Source: Eubacteriaceae bacterium (GTDB lineage Bacteria; Bacillota; Clostridia; Lachnospirales; Lachnospiraceae). Taken from it: a DNA stretch of 64,000 nt. The notes below the pieces were generated by a model, which did not search any database, was not told where the DNA came from, and worked only from the letters and a program-made list of their open reading frames with translations. Of this stretch, positions 16,897-25,060 are shown piece after piece; position 1 is the stretch's first letter; each line of letters begins with the position of its first letter. The translations under genes were made by a program, and so were the position numbers. The stretch covers positions 57,104 to 121,103 of the forward strand of contig CAJTFB010000006.1 of NCBI GenBank assembly GCA_910575665.1. Reading direction: 5' to 3'.

Positions 16897-17706
16897 ATGA
16901 TAGTACAGCATAATATTACATCAATGAACGCCAACAGACAGTTGGGTATCGTAGGAGGAAACCTTGCAAAGTCCACAGAGAAACTTTCCAGTGGATACAG
17001 AGTAAACCGTGCAGCAGATGATGCAGCAGGACTTGCAATTTCCGAGAAAATGAGAGCACAGGTTCGTGGTCTGAACAGAGCTTCTGACAACGCACAGGAT
17101 GGTATCTCCCTGATCCAGACAGCAGAGGGTGCTTTGGATCAGAAACATGCAATCCTTCAGAGAACACGTGAGCTGGTAGTTCAGGCTTCCAACAGTGGTG
17201 TTCTTGATAGCGGAAGCGCAGACTTCCAGAAGATCCAGGACGAGATCAATGAGCTGAAAGCTGAGTACAACCGTATCGATACAGATACAGAGTTCAACAA
17301 GAAAAAACTGTTGAACGGCAGCTACAAGAACCAGTATCTGCAGCTTGGTGCTAACAAAGGCCAGGGTATCAGCGTAAATATCTCTTCCACAGCTTGGCAG
17401 GCAGTTACTGTTACAGCTGGTGACAAGACTATTACAAATCAGATCTCCATTGTAGACAAAATGCTTGACAATGTATCTACAGTACGAAGCAAACTGGGTG
17501 CTATCCAGAACCGTCTTGAGTACACAGTAAAAGTAGATGACAACACAGCTGAGAACATGTCCGCAGCAGAGTCCCGTATCCGTGATACAGATATGGCAGA
17601 CGAGATGACAAGATTCTCCAAAGAGAGCATCTTGCAGCAGGCAGCTACATCCATGCTGGCTCAGGCAAATCAGGCAAATCAGGGAGTACTTTCTCTTCTC
17701 CAGTAA
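16897..17706 (+). CDS. hag: Flagellin (short, D0/D1 only)
   Basis: This 269-residue filament subunit has canonical conserved ends: IVQHNITSMNANRQLG and RAADDAAGLAISEKMRAQVRG at the N-terminus, and ESRIRDTDMADEMTRFSKE with QQAATSMLAQANQANQGVLSLLQ at the C-terminus. The central surface-exposed region is reduced to about 40 residues, so the filament would be thin and its exposed Ser/Thr would be the likely sites for the neighbouring glycosyltransferases. Expression looks tightly controlled: a sigma-28-type promoter, a structured leader, two GGA-type CsrA sites and a strong terminator. Codon use is biased as in highly expressed genes. Confidence 0.97.
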   Translation: MIVQHNITSMNANRQLGIVGGNLAKSTEKLSSGYRVNRAADDAAGLAISEKMRAQVRGLNRASDNAQDGISLIQTAEGALDQKHAILQRTRELVVQASNSGVLDSGSADFQKIQDEINELKAEYNRIDTDTEFNKKKLLNGSYKNQYLQLGANKGQGISVNISSTAWQAVTVTAGDKTITNQISIVDKMLDNVSTVRSKLGAIQNRLEYTVKVDDNTAENMSAAESRIRDTDMADEMTRFSKESILQQAATSMLAQANQANQGVLSLLQ

Positions 17707-17807
17707 TCTGGCAGCCTGATGATGTGTAGTTGCTTACGCAACTTGGAATGTGCAGAAACCATGCACAAAAATTTTGATTGGAAATATCATAATAAAAGTT
17801 GGGGAAG

Positions 17808-17860
17808 GAGCTATCTGTACCAGCGATCAGATCGCTGGTACAGTAGCTCTTTTTCTTTTT
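17808..17860 (+). terminator. Strong rho-independent terminator of flagellin
   Basis: GAGCTA and TAGCTC enclose an inner perfect stem GTACCAGCGAT/ATCGCTGGTAC, followed by TTTTTCTTTTT. Confidence 0.92.
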
Positions 17861-17924
17861 AGACAATAAAGGATATAATGATACTGTTATGATACTTTTT
17901 GTTTGGTGATATGGGAGAATTGTT

Positions 17925-18902
17925 ATGTTATTTAGTGTTTGTGTACCATCCTATAATAGAGGACACCGGGCGTATGAATTGATCCAGAGACTCCTGGGGA
18001 TGTCATTGGATGAAACCCAAATTGAGATCATATGTTCCAATAATGGAAGTGATAAGAATGTGGAAGGTTATGAAGAACTGAAAAAAATCCGGGACAAGCG
18101 GTTTGTGTATCATGAGTTTTCAACAAACCAGGGATTTGCTGGGAATGTGAATCAGGTGATCAAGATGTCTCATGGGGACTTCTGCATGCTTTTAAGCGAT
18201 GAAGACTGGATTTTAGAAGAAAACCTTGAATTTTACCTTCGTATGATGGATAAATATCCAGATATCGGAGTGATACGTCCCCGGACAGGCTTTGCTTTTG
18301 CGGATATAGAGGATTGTTTTGCCGGAGCGGGAAAACAGGCGATCGATGCCTTTTATATGCGGGGCCTCTATGTGTCTGGCATGATTTTTAACCGGCATAT
18401 TGTCACGGATCAGATGATCGACGAGTATGCAGAGAAGTACCGTGACAATACAGGATATATTTATTATCCCCATATGTTTATAAGTACGTATGCATTATTG
18501 AGGGGGCATTTTTTTGCCAGTGATGTTTGGCTGGTATCGGAGGGAGAGACAGAAGAGGATCTGCAGGTGATGGACAAGGCGGCGGAGATTCCGGCATATG
18601 ATGCCTACGATAACGTGATCAAGCAGATGCATGGGTTCATAGAACATATTAAGGATCTGGAGCTTCCTCTTCCGATGCAGTTTGATATGCTGGTTATGGT
18701 ATTTGAGCAGCATGCTTATTTGATTCGCCATCGCAGAGAGGGGTATGAGGCTGGCGGATTCGATTATCCAGGAATAATGAGATTAATGGCGCAGAAAATG
18801 AAGGATGAACTGCATGATATGAAGCTTCCCTTCCAAAAAGAAGATTTCGAAGCGGTATGTCAATTTATTGATTCGATAACGATGAAAGCGAATGAGGAGT
18901 GA
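17925..18902 (+). CDS. GT2-family glycosyltransferase next to flagellin
   Basis: This 325-residue protein has a family 2 glycosyltransferase fold: FSVCVPSYNRGHRAYELIQRL at the start, CSNNGSDKN, and the metal/nucleotide-binding acidic motif LLSDEDW at about residue 90. The C-terminal 150 residues are helical and family-specific. It is closely related to the first 330 residues of the next gene (shared CVPSYNRGHRA, NQGFAGNVNQVIKMSHG), so the two arose by duplication. A TATAAT box lies about 45 bases upstream, after the flagellin terminator. It probably adds a sugar to flagellin or to a glycan on it. Confidence 0.82.
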   Translation: MLFSVCVPSYNRGHRAYELIQRLLGMSLDETQIEIICSNNGSDKNVEGYEELKKIRDKRFVYHEFSTNQGFAGNVNQVIKMSHGDFCMLLSDEDWILEENLEFYLRMMDKYPDIGVIRPRTGFAFADIEDCFAGAGKQAIDAFYMRGLYVSGMIFNRHIVTDQMIDEYAEKYRDNTGYIYYPHMFISTYALLRGHFFASDVWLVSEGETEEDLQVMDKAAEIPAYDAYDNVIKQMHGFIEHIKDLELPLPMQFDMLVMVFEQHAYLIRHRREGYEAGGFDYPGIMRLMAQKMKDELHDMKLPFQKEDFEAVCQFIDSITMKANEE

Positions 18903-18910
18903 CAGAGGTT

Positions 18911-21900
18911 ATGTTGTTTAGTATTTGTATTCCCTCCTATAATCGGGGACACAGGGCTGCTCAGTTGGTAAAAAAACTTTTAGCACTGCCATACAGTGAG
19001 GATAGGATTGAAATTATTTTTTCAAACAATGGAAGCGATAAATATAAAAAAGAGTATCAAGAGATCAAGATAATAAAAGATAAGCGGTTCAGGTACCATG
19101 AATTTGAAAGTAACCAGGGATTTGCTAGGAATATCAATCAGGTGATCAAAATGTCTCATGGAGAGTTTTGTATGCTCCTGAGTGATGAGGATGAGATTCT
19201 GATGGAAAACCTGGATAATTATATGAACTTTCTGGACATGCACCCGGAACTGGGTCTGGTAAAAAGTTGTACCAGCCTTGCTTACAGTGATCTGCAAACA
19301 CAATATGTTTCTAATAGAGGAGAAGCGGTGGATCATTTTTATTTGATGGGAAATTATATATCAGGAACCATTTATAATAGAAACATAATTTCAAATGAAT
19401 TGATTGAAGATTATGAGAAGAGATATCAGAAAAACGAGGCCTATATTTATTATGTGCATCTTTTTCTGGATGCCTACGCATTGCTGCATGGAAATTACTG
19501 CAGCAGTGATCTGCTTTTGATCGAGGAAGGGGTTCCAGCGGATCGTTTTGATACAGGACCAGACAGCCCGGATCCTACGGTTCCCGTCTTTGGGACCTAT
19601 GAGAGCCGGATCGCTCAGATGCATGGATTTCTGGAACAGGTGCGAGATCTGGAGGCTGAACCAGCTATTGTATTTCAAATGCTGGCCCGTGTCATGGAGC
19701 GGGTCGTAGAATGGATCAATATCCAGAAAGACAAATATATTTCCCACGGTGATGACTGGGGTAAGATCATGGAGCTGTTGGCGGAGCACATATGTGGGGA
19801 GATTTTATTGATAGAGTCCATGCTTGGGAAAGAAGAGACTGCCTTGTTGTATGAATATATGGAAGCCCTTACGGGCACCAGCGGCGAGCGAGAAGAAGGA
19901 CAGAGTATGAAAAAGCAGGTAGAAGATGTGATTCAGAGCGGTGATGCGGCTGCCGCACTGGCAATGATCGAAGAATATGAGAAGATGTGTCCAGAAGATT
20001 TTGAACTGTTTTCTTATTATATATCTTATTATTTGATGACTGAGGATTACGAGACCGCACTGGAGACAGCCAAAAGGGCAGTACAAACAAATCCATTTGA
20101 CATTGAATCAAATTATAATTTTGCTGTGTGCAGTGAGTTAATGGGTAAGGTCTCCCAGGCCTATGATTATTATAAAAGAACAGAATATCTTCAATGGAGT
20201 TATGAGAAAGAGATCTTACCAGGAGAAGAATTAAAAGAGCGGGCAGAGACCCTTCGGCAGGCAGCTATGGAGGATGAGATCCTGATGGCGGAGATCAATA
20301 AGGCGGATATCCGGTATATATATGCTACTTCTGAGCCATTCAGGGACCCGGAATATAAAGTAATAGGTTCTTTTATTGTGGATGCATCGGATGATATGTA
20401 CTATGTCGGGCGGTGTGACGGCTGGTATGAGTCCTATCTGAAACATGAATTAAACCGGGATATATACATGGCAAAATGTGAGATGTTTTTGATGGATCGG
20501 ATTGGTACCGATTATACGGTGGATGCCGGAAACAATGAAGTTCTTGTACCTGTAGCAATGAATTATATGGTAAAGGAAGAAACGGGAAATACTCTTACGG
20601 ACATGAGCTCCATGGGAGATACAAATTATTGGGATTCGGCGTGTTGTAAGTATAATTTTATTCCAGTCACTGGAAAGAGTCAGCTTCACTGTGGCAGTCC
20701 GGCTCTCTTTGCTAAGCCTCTTCCCCTTCACCAGCCAAAGGATAAGGAACATAAGAGACTGGTGCTGAATCTTTTTATGGATAGTTTTAACTGGAACGTG
20801 GTAGAGGAATATGGACTGGAGACACTGATGCCTCATACTTACCAGTATTTTTCCAAGGGAATGATATGTAATAATTACTATTCCTGTGCCGAGTATACCC
20901 ATCCGAGTATAGCGTCTTATTGGACAGGCAGATACCCTTCCCATCATATGAATCTAGATGAACATTACAGATGGGATTTTATGGAGGGGATAAAGGTATT
21001 TCCAGCGTATTTTAAAGAAAAAGGGTATGTGACAGCGAAGATCGGGGGAAATGATTCAGTTACACCGACACAGGGCTATATTCGTGGCATAGATCGATTT
21101 ATCTATCAGAAAAATATACAGGGGCTGACTGTGAAAGAGGTGGTCTCTGATGCCATCGAACACATAGAGACATTTCGTGAGACAAATCAGTTTTTATGGT
21201 TGGATATCGTTGACCTTCATCATGTGGCTGGGCGATTTTTACGGAGCCTGATGACCCAGGCAGGGTGTCCTCTTGACACGAGAGTTTTGGATAATAATGG
21301 AGGAAATACGGTTAAGCAGAACCGGAGTTTCAATCAGGAGAAGATTTATATCCAGGAGTTAAAAAAGATCGATCTGTATCTCTCTCTTTTGTATCATTAC
21401 ATCAGTGAAAACTATAAGGAGGATGAGATCGTTGTTTCCCTTTTCTCTGATCACGGGACAGCCTTTCTCGTGGATAATGACCAGCCTTTTTTGTCTGACC
21501 AGCGATGCAAGGTACCGCTTTTGCTTCGTGGCAGTGGTGTAAAGAAGGGAGTATGTGATGAGGTTATTTCCGCTGCGGATTATGCGGGGATACTGTGCAG
21601 GTTGTCCGGCATTGAGTATGATTATAAAGGGACGGATGCACAGCTTCCAGTGGTGTTTGGCGGGCAGAAAGAGAGGGAATATGCGCTCTCTCAAAGTATT
21701 TTTCTGGGGGATCCCTATCAGGCAGCTTTTCATGGAAAAGACGTTCACTGTTATTTTAGCACGGATAAACCAGTACAGGAATGTTTCCGGATCGATCTCG
21801 AGGGAAGTAAGTATTGCTGTTTTGACAAATTAGGGAAGGATATAACAGGTGAAACGAACATTCGTAAGTACAACGGTGTGTTCCGGGATCAGGTGAGACA

Positions 21901-21919
21901 TCTGATTCAGTATAAATAG
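18911..21919 (+). CDS. Three-domain fusion: GT2 glycosyltransferase, TPR linker, alkaline-phosphatase-superfamily domain
   Basis: This 1002-residue cytosolic-looking protein shows no signal peptide or membrane segment. Residues 1-330 are a GT2 domain paralogous to the previous gene (LLSDEDE acidic motif). Residues about 330-430 form TPR-like helical pairs. A region of unclear fold follows, then at about 610-960 an alkaline-phosphatase/sulfatase-superfamily domain with metal ligands NLFMDSF, LDIVDLHH and LFSDHGTAF. The nucleophile site reads YTHPSIASYWTG, with Thr where sulfatases have Cys or Ser, so a phospho-transferase or phosphatase is more likely than a formylglycine sulfatase. The ATG at 18911 is chosen because it aligns with its paralogue and has AGAGG upstream. 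It probably transfers both a sugar and a phospho-group to a flagellar glycan. Confidence 0.78.
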   Translation: MLFSICIPSYNRGHRAAQLVKKLLALPYSEDRIEIIFSNNGSDKYKKEYQEIKIIKDKRFRYHEFESNQGFARNINQVIKMSHGEFCMLLSDEDEILMENLDNYMNFLDMHPELGLVKSCTSLAYSDLQTQYVSNRGEAVDHFYLMGNYISGTIYNRNIISNELIEDYEKRYQKNEAYIYYVHLFLDAYALLHGNYCSSDLLLIEEGVPADRFDTGPDSPDPTVPVFGTYESRIAQMHGFLEQVRDLEAEPAIVFQMLARVMERVVEWINIQKDKYISHGDDWGKIMELLAEHICGEILLIESMLGKEETALLYEYMEALTGTSGEREEGQSMKKQVEDVIQSGDAAAALAMIEEYEKMCPEDFELFSYYISYYLMTEDYETALETAKRAVQTNPFDIESNYNFAVCSELMGKVSQAYDYYKRTEYLQWSYEKEILPGEELKERAETLRQAAMEDEILMAEINKADIRYIYATSEPFRDPEYKVIGSFIVDASDDMYYVGRCDGWYESYLKHELNRDIYMAKCEMFLMDRIGTDYTVDAGNNEVLVPVAMNYMVKEETGNTLTDMSSMGDTNYWDSACCKYNFIPVTGKSQLHCGSPALFAKPLPLHQPKDKEHKRLVLNLFMDSFNWNVVEEYGLETLMPHTYQYFSKGMICNNYYSCAEYTHPSIASYWTGRYPSHHMNLDEHYRWDFMEGIKVFPAYFKEKGYVTAKIGGNDSVTPTQGYIRGIDRFIYQKNIQGLTVKEVVSDAIEHIETFRETNQFLWLDIVDLHHVAGRFLRSLMTQAGCPLDTRVLDNNGGNTVKQNRSFNQEKIYIQELKKIDLYLSLLYHYISENYKEDEIVVSLFSDHGTAFLVDNDQPFLSDQRCKVPLLLRGSGVKKGVCDEVISAADYAGILCRLSGIEYDYKGTDAQLPVVFGGQKEREYALSQSIFLGDPYQAAFHGKDVHCYFSTDKPVQECFRIDLEGSKYCCFDKLGKDITGETNIRKYNGVFRDQVRHLIQYK

Positions 21920-21944
21920 ATCAAATGAGGAAGGTGTGGGTGAT

Positions 21945-23753
21945 ATGCAGGCTGTGATTCTTGCGGCGGGAATGGGAAAGAGACTGAAAAATCTGACAGA
22001 GAATAATACCAAGTGCATGGTTCAGGTCAACGGTGTCACACTGATCCAGCGGATGCTGAGACAGCTGGATTAGCAGGACCTGGAACGGATCGTGATCGTC
22101 GTCGGGTATAAGAAGGATATTTTAATCGAGTATATCCATTCGCTAGAAGTCCGTACACCGATTGAGTTTATAGAGAATACGATCTATGACCAGACGAATA
22201 ATATTTATTCTCTGGCGCTGGCGAAACATGTTCTTTTGGAATCTGATACGGTTTTATTGGAGTCAGATCTGATCTTTGAGGATTCTGTTCTTACGGATCT
22301 TATTCAGGATCCCAGGGAAACCCTGGCGCTGGTGGACCGGTATGAGAGCTGGATGGATGGTACGGTGGTTAAAATATCTGACAGGGACGAGATATTGGAT
22401 TTCGTCCCTGGGAATAAGTTTGTGTTTGAGGACATTCCCAGATATTATAAAACGGTCAATATTTATAAATTCAGCCGACATTTTTCGGCGACCCAGTATG
22501 TTCCTTTTTTAGAGGCTTATTCAACGGCATTGGGGAATAACGAATACTATGAGCAGGTACTCCGTGTACTCACTCTGTTAAATAACACGAGTATCCGGGC
22601 AAAGCGGTTGAATGGACAGAAGTGGTATGAAATCGATGATATTCAGGATTTAGATATTGCCTCTTCTATTTTTTCAGACAGGGATGACAGACTCAAAAAG
22701 ATGCAGAAAAGATATGGGGGATACTGGAGGTATCCGAAAATATTAGATTTCTGTTATCTGGTGAACCCATATTTTCCACCCCAGAGGCTGATCGCCGAGA
22801 TGAAGGCCAATTTTGAGAAGCTGTTGACAGAGTATCCGTCGGGAGCGGCAGTGAATTCCCTTCTTGCTGCGAAAAATTTCTCTGTGAGAAAAGAGCAGAT
22901 TGTCGTAGGAAATGGTGCAGCTGAACTGATCAAGGTTCTCATGGAAAATCGAAAGGGTAACATCGGATTTATTCGTCCTTCTTTTGAAGAATATATTCAT
23001 CGTGTGGATACAGAGGATGCTGTTGTCTATGTTCCTGATCATGAAGATTTTATCTATGGGGCAGAAGATGTTCTGGAGTATTTTCAAGACAAAGATATTG
23101 CGATGCTTGTTCTCGTCAATCCAGACAATCCCACTGGTAATTTTATTTCTAAGGTAGATGTAATAAAAATGGCAGAAAATCTGAACCGGCGGGGGATCCT
23201 TCTGCTTGTGGACGAGAGTTTTGTGGATTTTGCGGAAGATCCGCAAGCCTCTTTGATTTCTGAGGAGATTCTGGATGCCAATAAGAATCTGATTGTCATC
23301 AAAAGTATCTCAAAGTCCTATGGTGTTCCAGGACTGAGGCTGGGAATTGCTGTGTCCTCTGATGAATCCATAATTCGATTGTTGTCAGAGGAGGTTTCAA
23401 TATGGAATATAAATTCTTTTGCAGAGTTTTATATGCAGATCGAGGAAAAATACAAGCCAGACTATGAGAGGGCACTGATCCGGTTCCGTGAGGTCAGAAA
23501 AAGATTTGTAAAGGAGCTGAAAGGGATTTCTTTTATTACGCCCCTTCCCAGCGAGGCAAACTATATTATGTGCCGTCTGACGGAAGGTTGGTCGGCAACG
23601 GAACTGACGGTGCGGCTTCTCGTGGATCATGATATCTTTATAAAAGATCTGAGTTCTAAAATTCCGGCGGGGGACTGTGTGCGGATCGCTGTCCGGACAG
23701 AGGAAGATAATGAGCGGCTGGTATCGGTACTGAGATCATTGGAAAAGGAGTAA
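21945..23753 (+). pseudogene. Nucleotidyltransferase-aminotransferase fusion interrupted by an amber codon
   Basis: One frame from the ATG at 21945 reads a sugar/phospho-amine nucleotidyltransferase start (VILAAGMGKRLKNLTENN), hits TAG at 22071-22073 (codon 43), and continues in the same frame for 560 codons with perfect domain continuity (QLD-stop-QDLERIVIVVGYKKDI). Residues 1-235 are LicC-like cytidylyltransferase; about 245-600 are a HisC/CobD-like PLP-dependent aminotransferase or decarboxylase fold with the lysine motif SISKSYGVPGLRLG. A single A-to-T change of AAG (Lys) would create the stop. It may be a true inactivation, a read-through site or a sequence error. Nucleotidyltransferase-aminotransferase fusions occur in flagellin phospho-amino-acid modification loci. 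Confidence 0.75.
22092..23753 (+). CDS. Remaining open frame: truncated nucleotidyltransferase plus complete aminotransferase domain
   Basis: Downstream of the amber codon, 553 residues can still be read from GTG at 22092, but no good ribosome site precedes it. This frame lacks the nucleotide-binding loop of the nucleotidyltransferase domain yet keeps the whole PLP domain (NPDNPTGNF, VDESFVDFAE, Lys in SISKSYG, C-terminal arginine in RIAVRTEEDN). If it is reinitiated, only the aminotransferase or decarboxylase activity could survive. It is listed separately because an automatic annotation would probably show this frame. Confidence 0.5.
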   Translation: MIVVGYKKDILIEYIHSLEVRTPIEFIENTIYDQTNNIYSLALAKHVLLESDTVLLESDLIFEDSVLTDLIQDPRETLALVDRYESWMDGTVVKISDRDEILDFVPGNKFVFEDIPRYYKTVNIYKFSRHFSATQYVPFLEAYSTALGNNEYYEQVLRVLTLLNNTSIRAKRLNGQKWYEIDDIQDLDIASSIFSDRDDRLKKMQKRYGGYWRYPKILDFCYLVNPYFPPQRLIAEMKANFEKLLTEYPSGAAVNSLLAAKNFSVRKEQIVVGNGAAELIKVLMENRKGNIGFIRPSFEEYIHRVDTEDAVVYVPDHEDFIYGAEDVLEYFQDKDIAMLVLVNPDNPTGNFISKVDVIKMAENLNRRGILLLVDESFVDFAEDPQASLISEEILDANKNLIVIKSISKSYGVPGLRLGIAVSSDESIIRLLSEEVSIWNINSFAEFYMQIEEKYKPDYERALIRFREVRKRFVKELKGISFITPLPSEANYIMCRLTEGWSATELTVRLLVDHDIFIKDLSSKIPAGDCVRIAVRTEEDNERLVSVLRSLEKE

Positions 23754-23755
23754 AA

Positions 23756-23781
23756 AGAGTGAAAAATAAATTTTTCACTCT
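23756..23781. terminator. Perfect hairpin after the aminotransferase gene
   Basis: AGAGTGAAAAA and TTTTTCACTCT form an 11-bp stem with a TAAA loop, starting 3 bases after the stop codon. The run of T is inside the stem rather than after it, so it may terminate weakly or in both directions. Confidence 0.55.
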
Positions 23782-23782
23782 G

Positions 23783-23836
23783 CAAGTTTGTGCGCGCACG
23801 CCCAAACTTGTGTGATGCGCAAAAGGCGTGCGCGCA
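23783..23836 (+). promoter_or_regulatory. Interleaved inverted repeats abutting the ribosome site of the next gene
   Basis: CAAGTTTG (23783-23790) pairs with CAAACTTG (23803-23810). Between them, TGCGCGCACGCC (23791-23802) pairs exactly with GGCGTGCGCGCA (23825-23836). The arms alternate, so the RNA can form an H-type pseudoknot or two exclusive hairpins. The last arm touches TGGAGG, the ribosome site of the opine-dehydrogenase-like gene, suggesting translational control. Confidence 0.6.
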
Positions 23837-23847
23837 TGGAGGAAAAG

Positions 23848-24936
23848 ATGAAACATTGTGTGATCGGCGGGGGAAATATCGGCACATTGATGGCAGCAGA
23901 AATGGCGCACAGGGGAGAGACCGTTACCATTTACACTTCCTCTCCTGGGCGTTTTTCAGATCACATCGATGTGTACGACAACCAAAATAATTTTTTGTAC
24001 CGGGCAGGGGGTATTCAGGTTTCTGGCATTTTGGAGACCGCCGTTTCAGGCGTTGATTATATCTGGATCACTTTGCCAGCATTTATGTTTGAACATCTCT
24101 CCAAAGAACTTTCAACGATTGTGAAACCGGGTCAGAAAATTGGAATCGTGCCGGGGACCGGTGGTGCGGAGTATGCATTTGGAGATCTGATCCAAAAAGG
24201 GTGTACGCTGTTTGGCTTTCAGCGTACTCACAGCATCGCACGTTTGAAAGACTATGGGAAATCCGTGTTTGAGCTGGGAAGAAAAAAAGAACTGTACATT
24301 GCAGCGGTCCAAAGAGAAGATACAGAGGAGGTTTGTCAGCGTACAGAAGAGTTTTTGGGGATTCCCTGTCGGCGACTGCCCAATTATCTCTGCGTCACAT
24401 TGACGCCGTCTAATGCCATCCTGCATACTTCCAGGCTGTATTCGATGTTTCGGGAGTACCGAAAGGGAAAAGTTTATAAGGAAAACTTTTTGTTTTATGA
24501 GAGCTGGGATGATTTGGCTTCCCAGGTGCTTTTTGCATGTGATGACGAGTTACAGTTACTATGCAGGAAGCTTCACGATCTGGATCTGAAGGAAGTGTTG
24601 TCATTAAAGACATATTATGAGAGTGAGGCTGCTGCGGATCTGACCAAAAAGATCCATAGTATCACTGCATTTCATGGGATCTTAAGTCCTATGAAGAGGG
24701 AAGGAGAAGGCTGGATGCCGGATTTTGACTCCCGGTATTTCCGCTCAGATTTTTGCTATGGCCTTAAGGTGATTATGGATATCGCCGATGCCGCGGAAGT
24801 AGATACTCCTGTCATGGACAAGCTTTGGAACTGGTATATTCAATTGCCAGAGAATAAAGAGACAGATAATGTTCCCTATTTTCAAATTCCGATTTCGGGG
24901 ATGGATCAGTTGTATAAGATCTATGCCCATGGATAA
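23848..24936 (+). CDS. Octopine/opine dehydrogenase-like NAD(P)-dependent enzyme
   Basis: This 362-residue protein has an N-terminal Rossmann domain (CVIGGGNIGTLMAAEMAHRG; ETVTIYTSSP) and a C-terminal helical domain like the octopine/nopaline dehydrogenase family, including the conserved His region GFQRTHSIARL and NAILHTSRLY. These enzymes reductively condense an amino acid with a 2-oxo acid to give an N-carboxyalkyl amino acid. The start ATG at 23848 follows GGAGGAAAAG; an upstream in-frame ATG lies inside that site. Placed between a phospho-amine activating enzyme and a deacetylase, it may make an unusual amino-acid substituent for a glycan. That role is inference. Confidence 0.72.
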   Translation: MKHCVIGGGNIGTLMAAEMAHRGETVTIYTSSPGRFSDHIDVYDNQNNFLYRAGGIQVSGILETAVSGVDYIWITLPAFMFEHLSKELSTIVKPGQKIGIVPGTGGAEYAFGDLIQKGCTLFGFQRTHSIARLKDYGKSVFELGRKKELYIAAVQREDTEEVCQRTEEFLGIPCRRLPNYLCVTLTPSNAILHTSRLYSMFREYRKGKVYKENFLFYESWDDLASQVLFACDDELQLLCRKLHDLDLKEVLSLKTYYESEAAADLTKKIHSITAFHGILSPMKREGEGWMPDFDSRYFRSDFCYGLKVIMDIADAAEVDTPVMDKLWNWYIQLPENKETDNVPYFQIPISGMDQLYKIYAHG

Positions 24937-25060
24937 CCTGGGAACGCTTAGAAGATATTTCCTTGTATTTCTATTATAATTATGATACCATATGAGATAA
25001 TCTATGTATTATAATATAATGTGGTTCAACGATGCTGTTGAGCTGGACAAGGAGCTTGCG

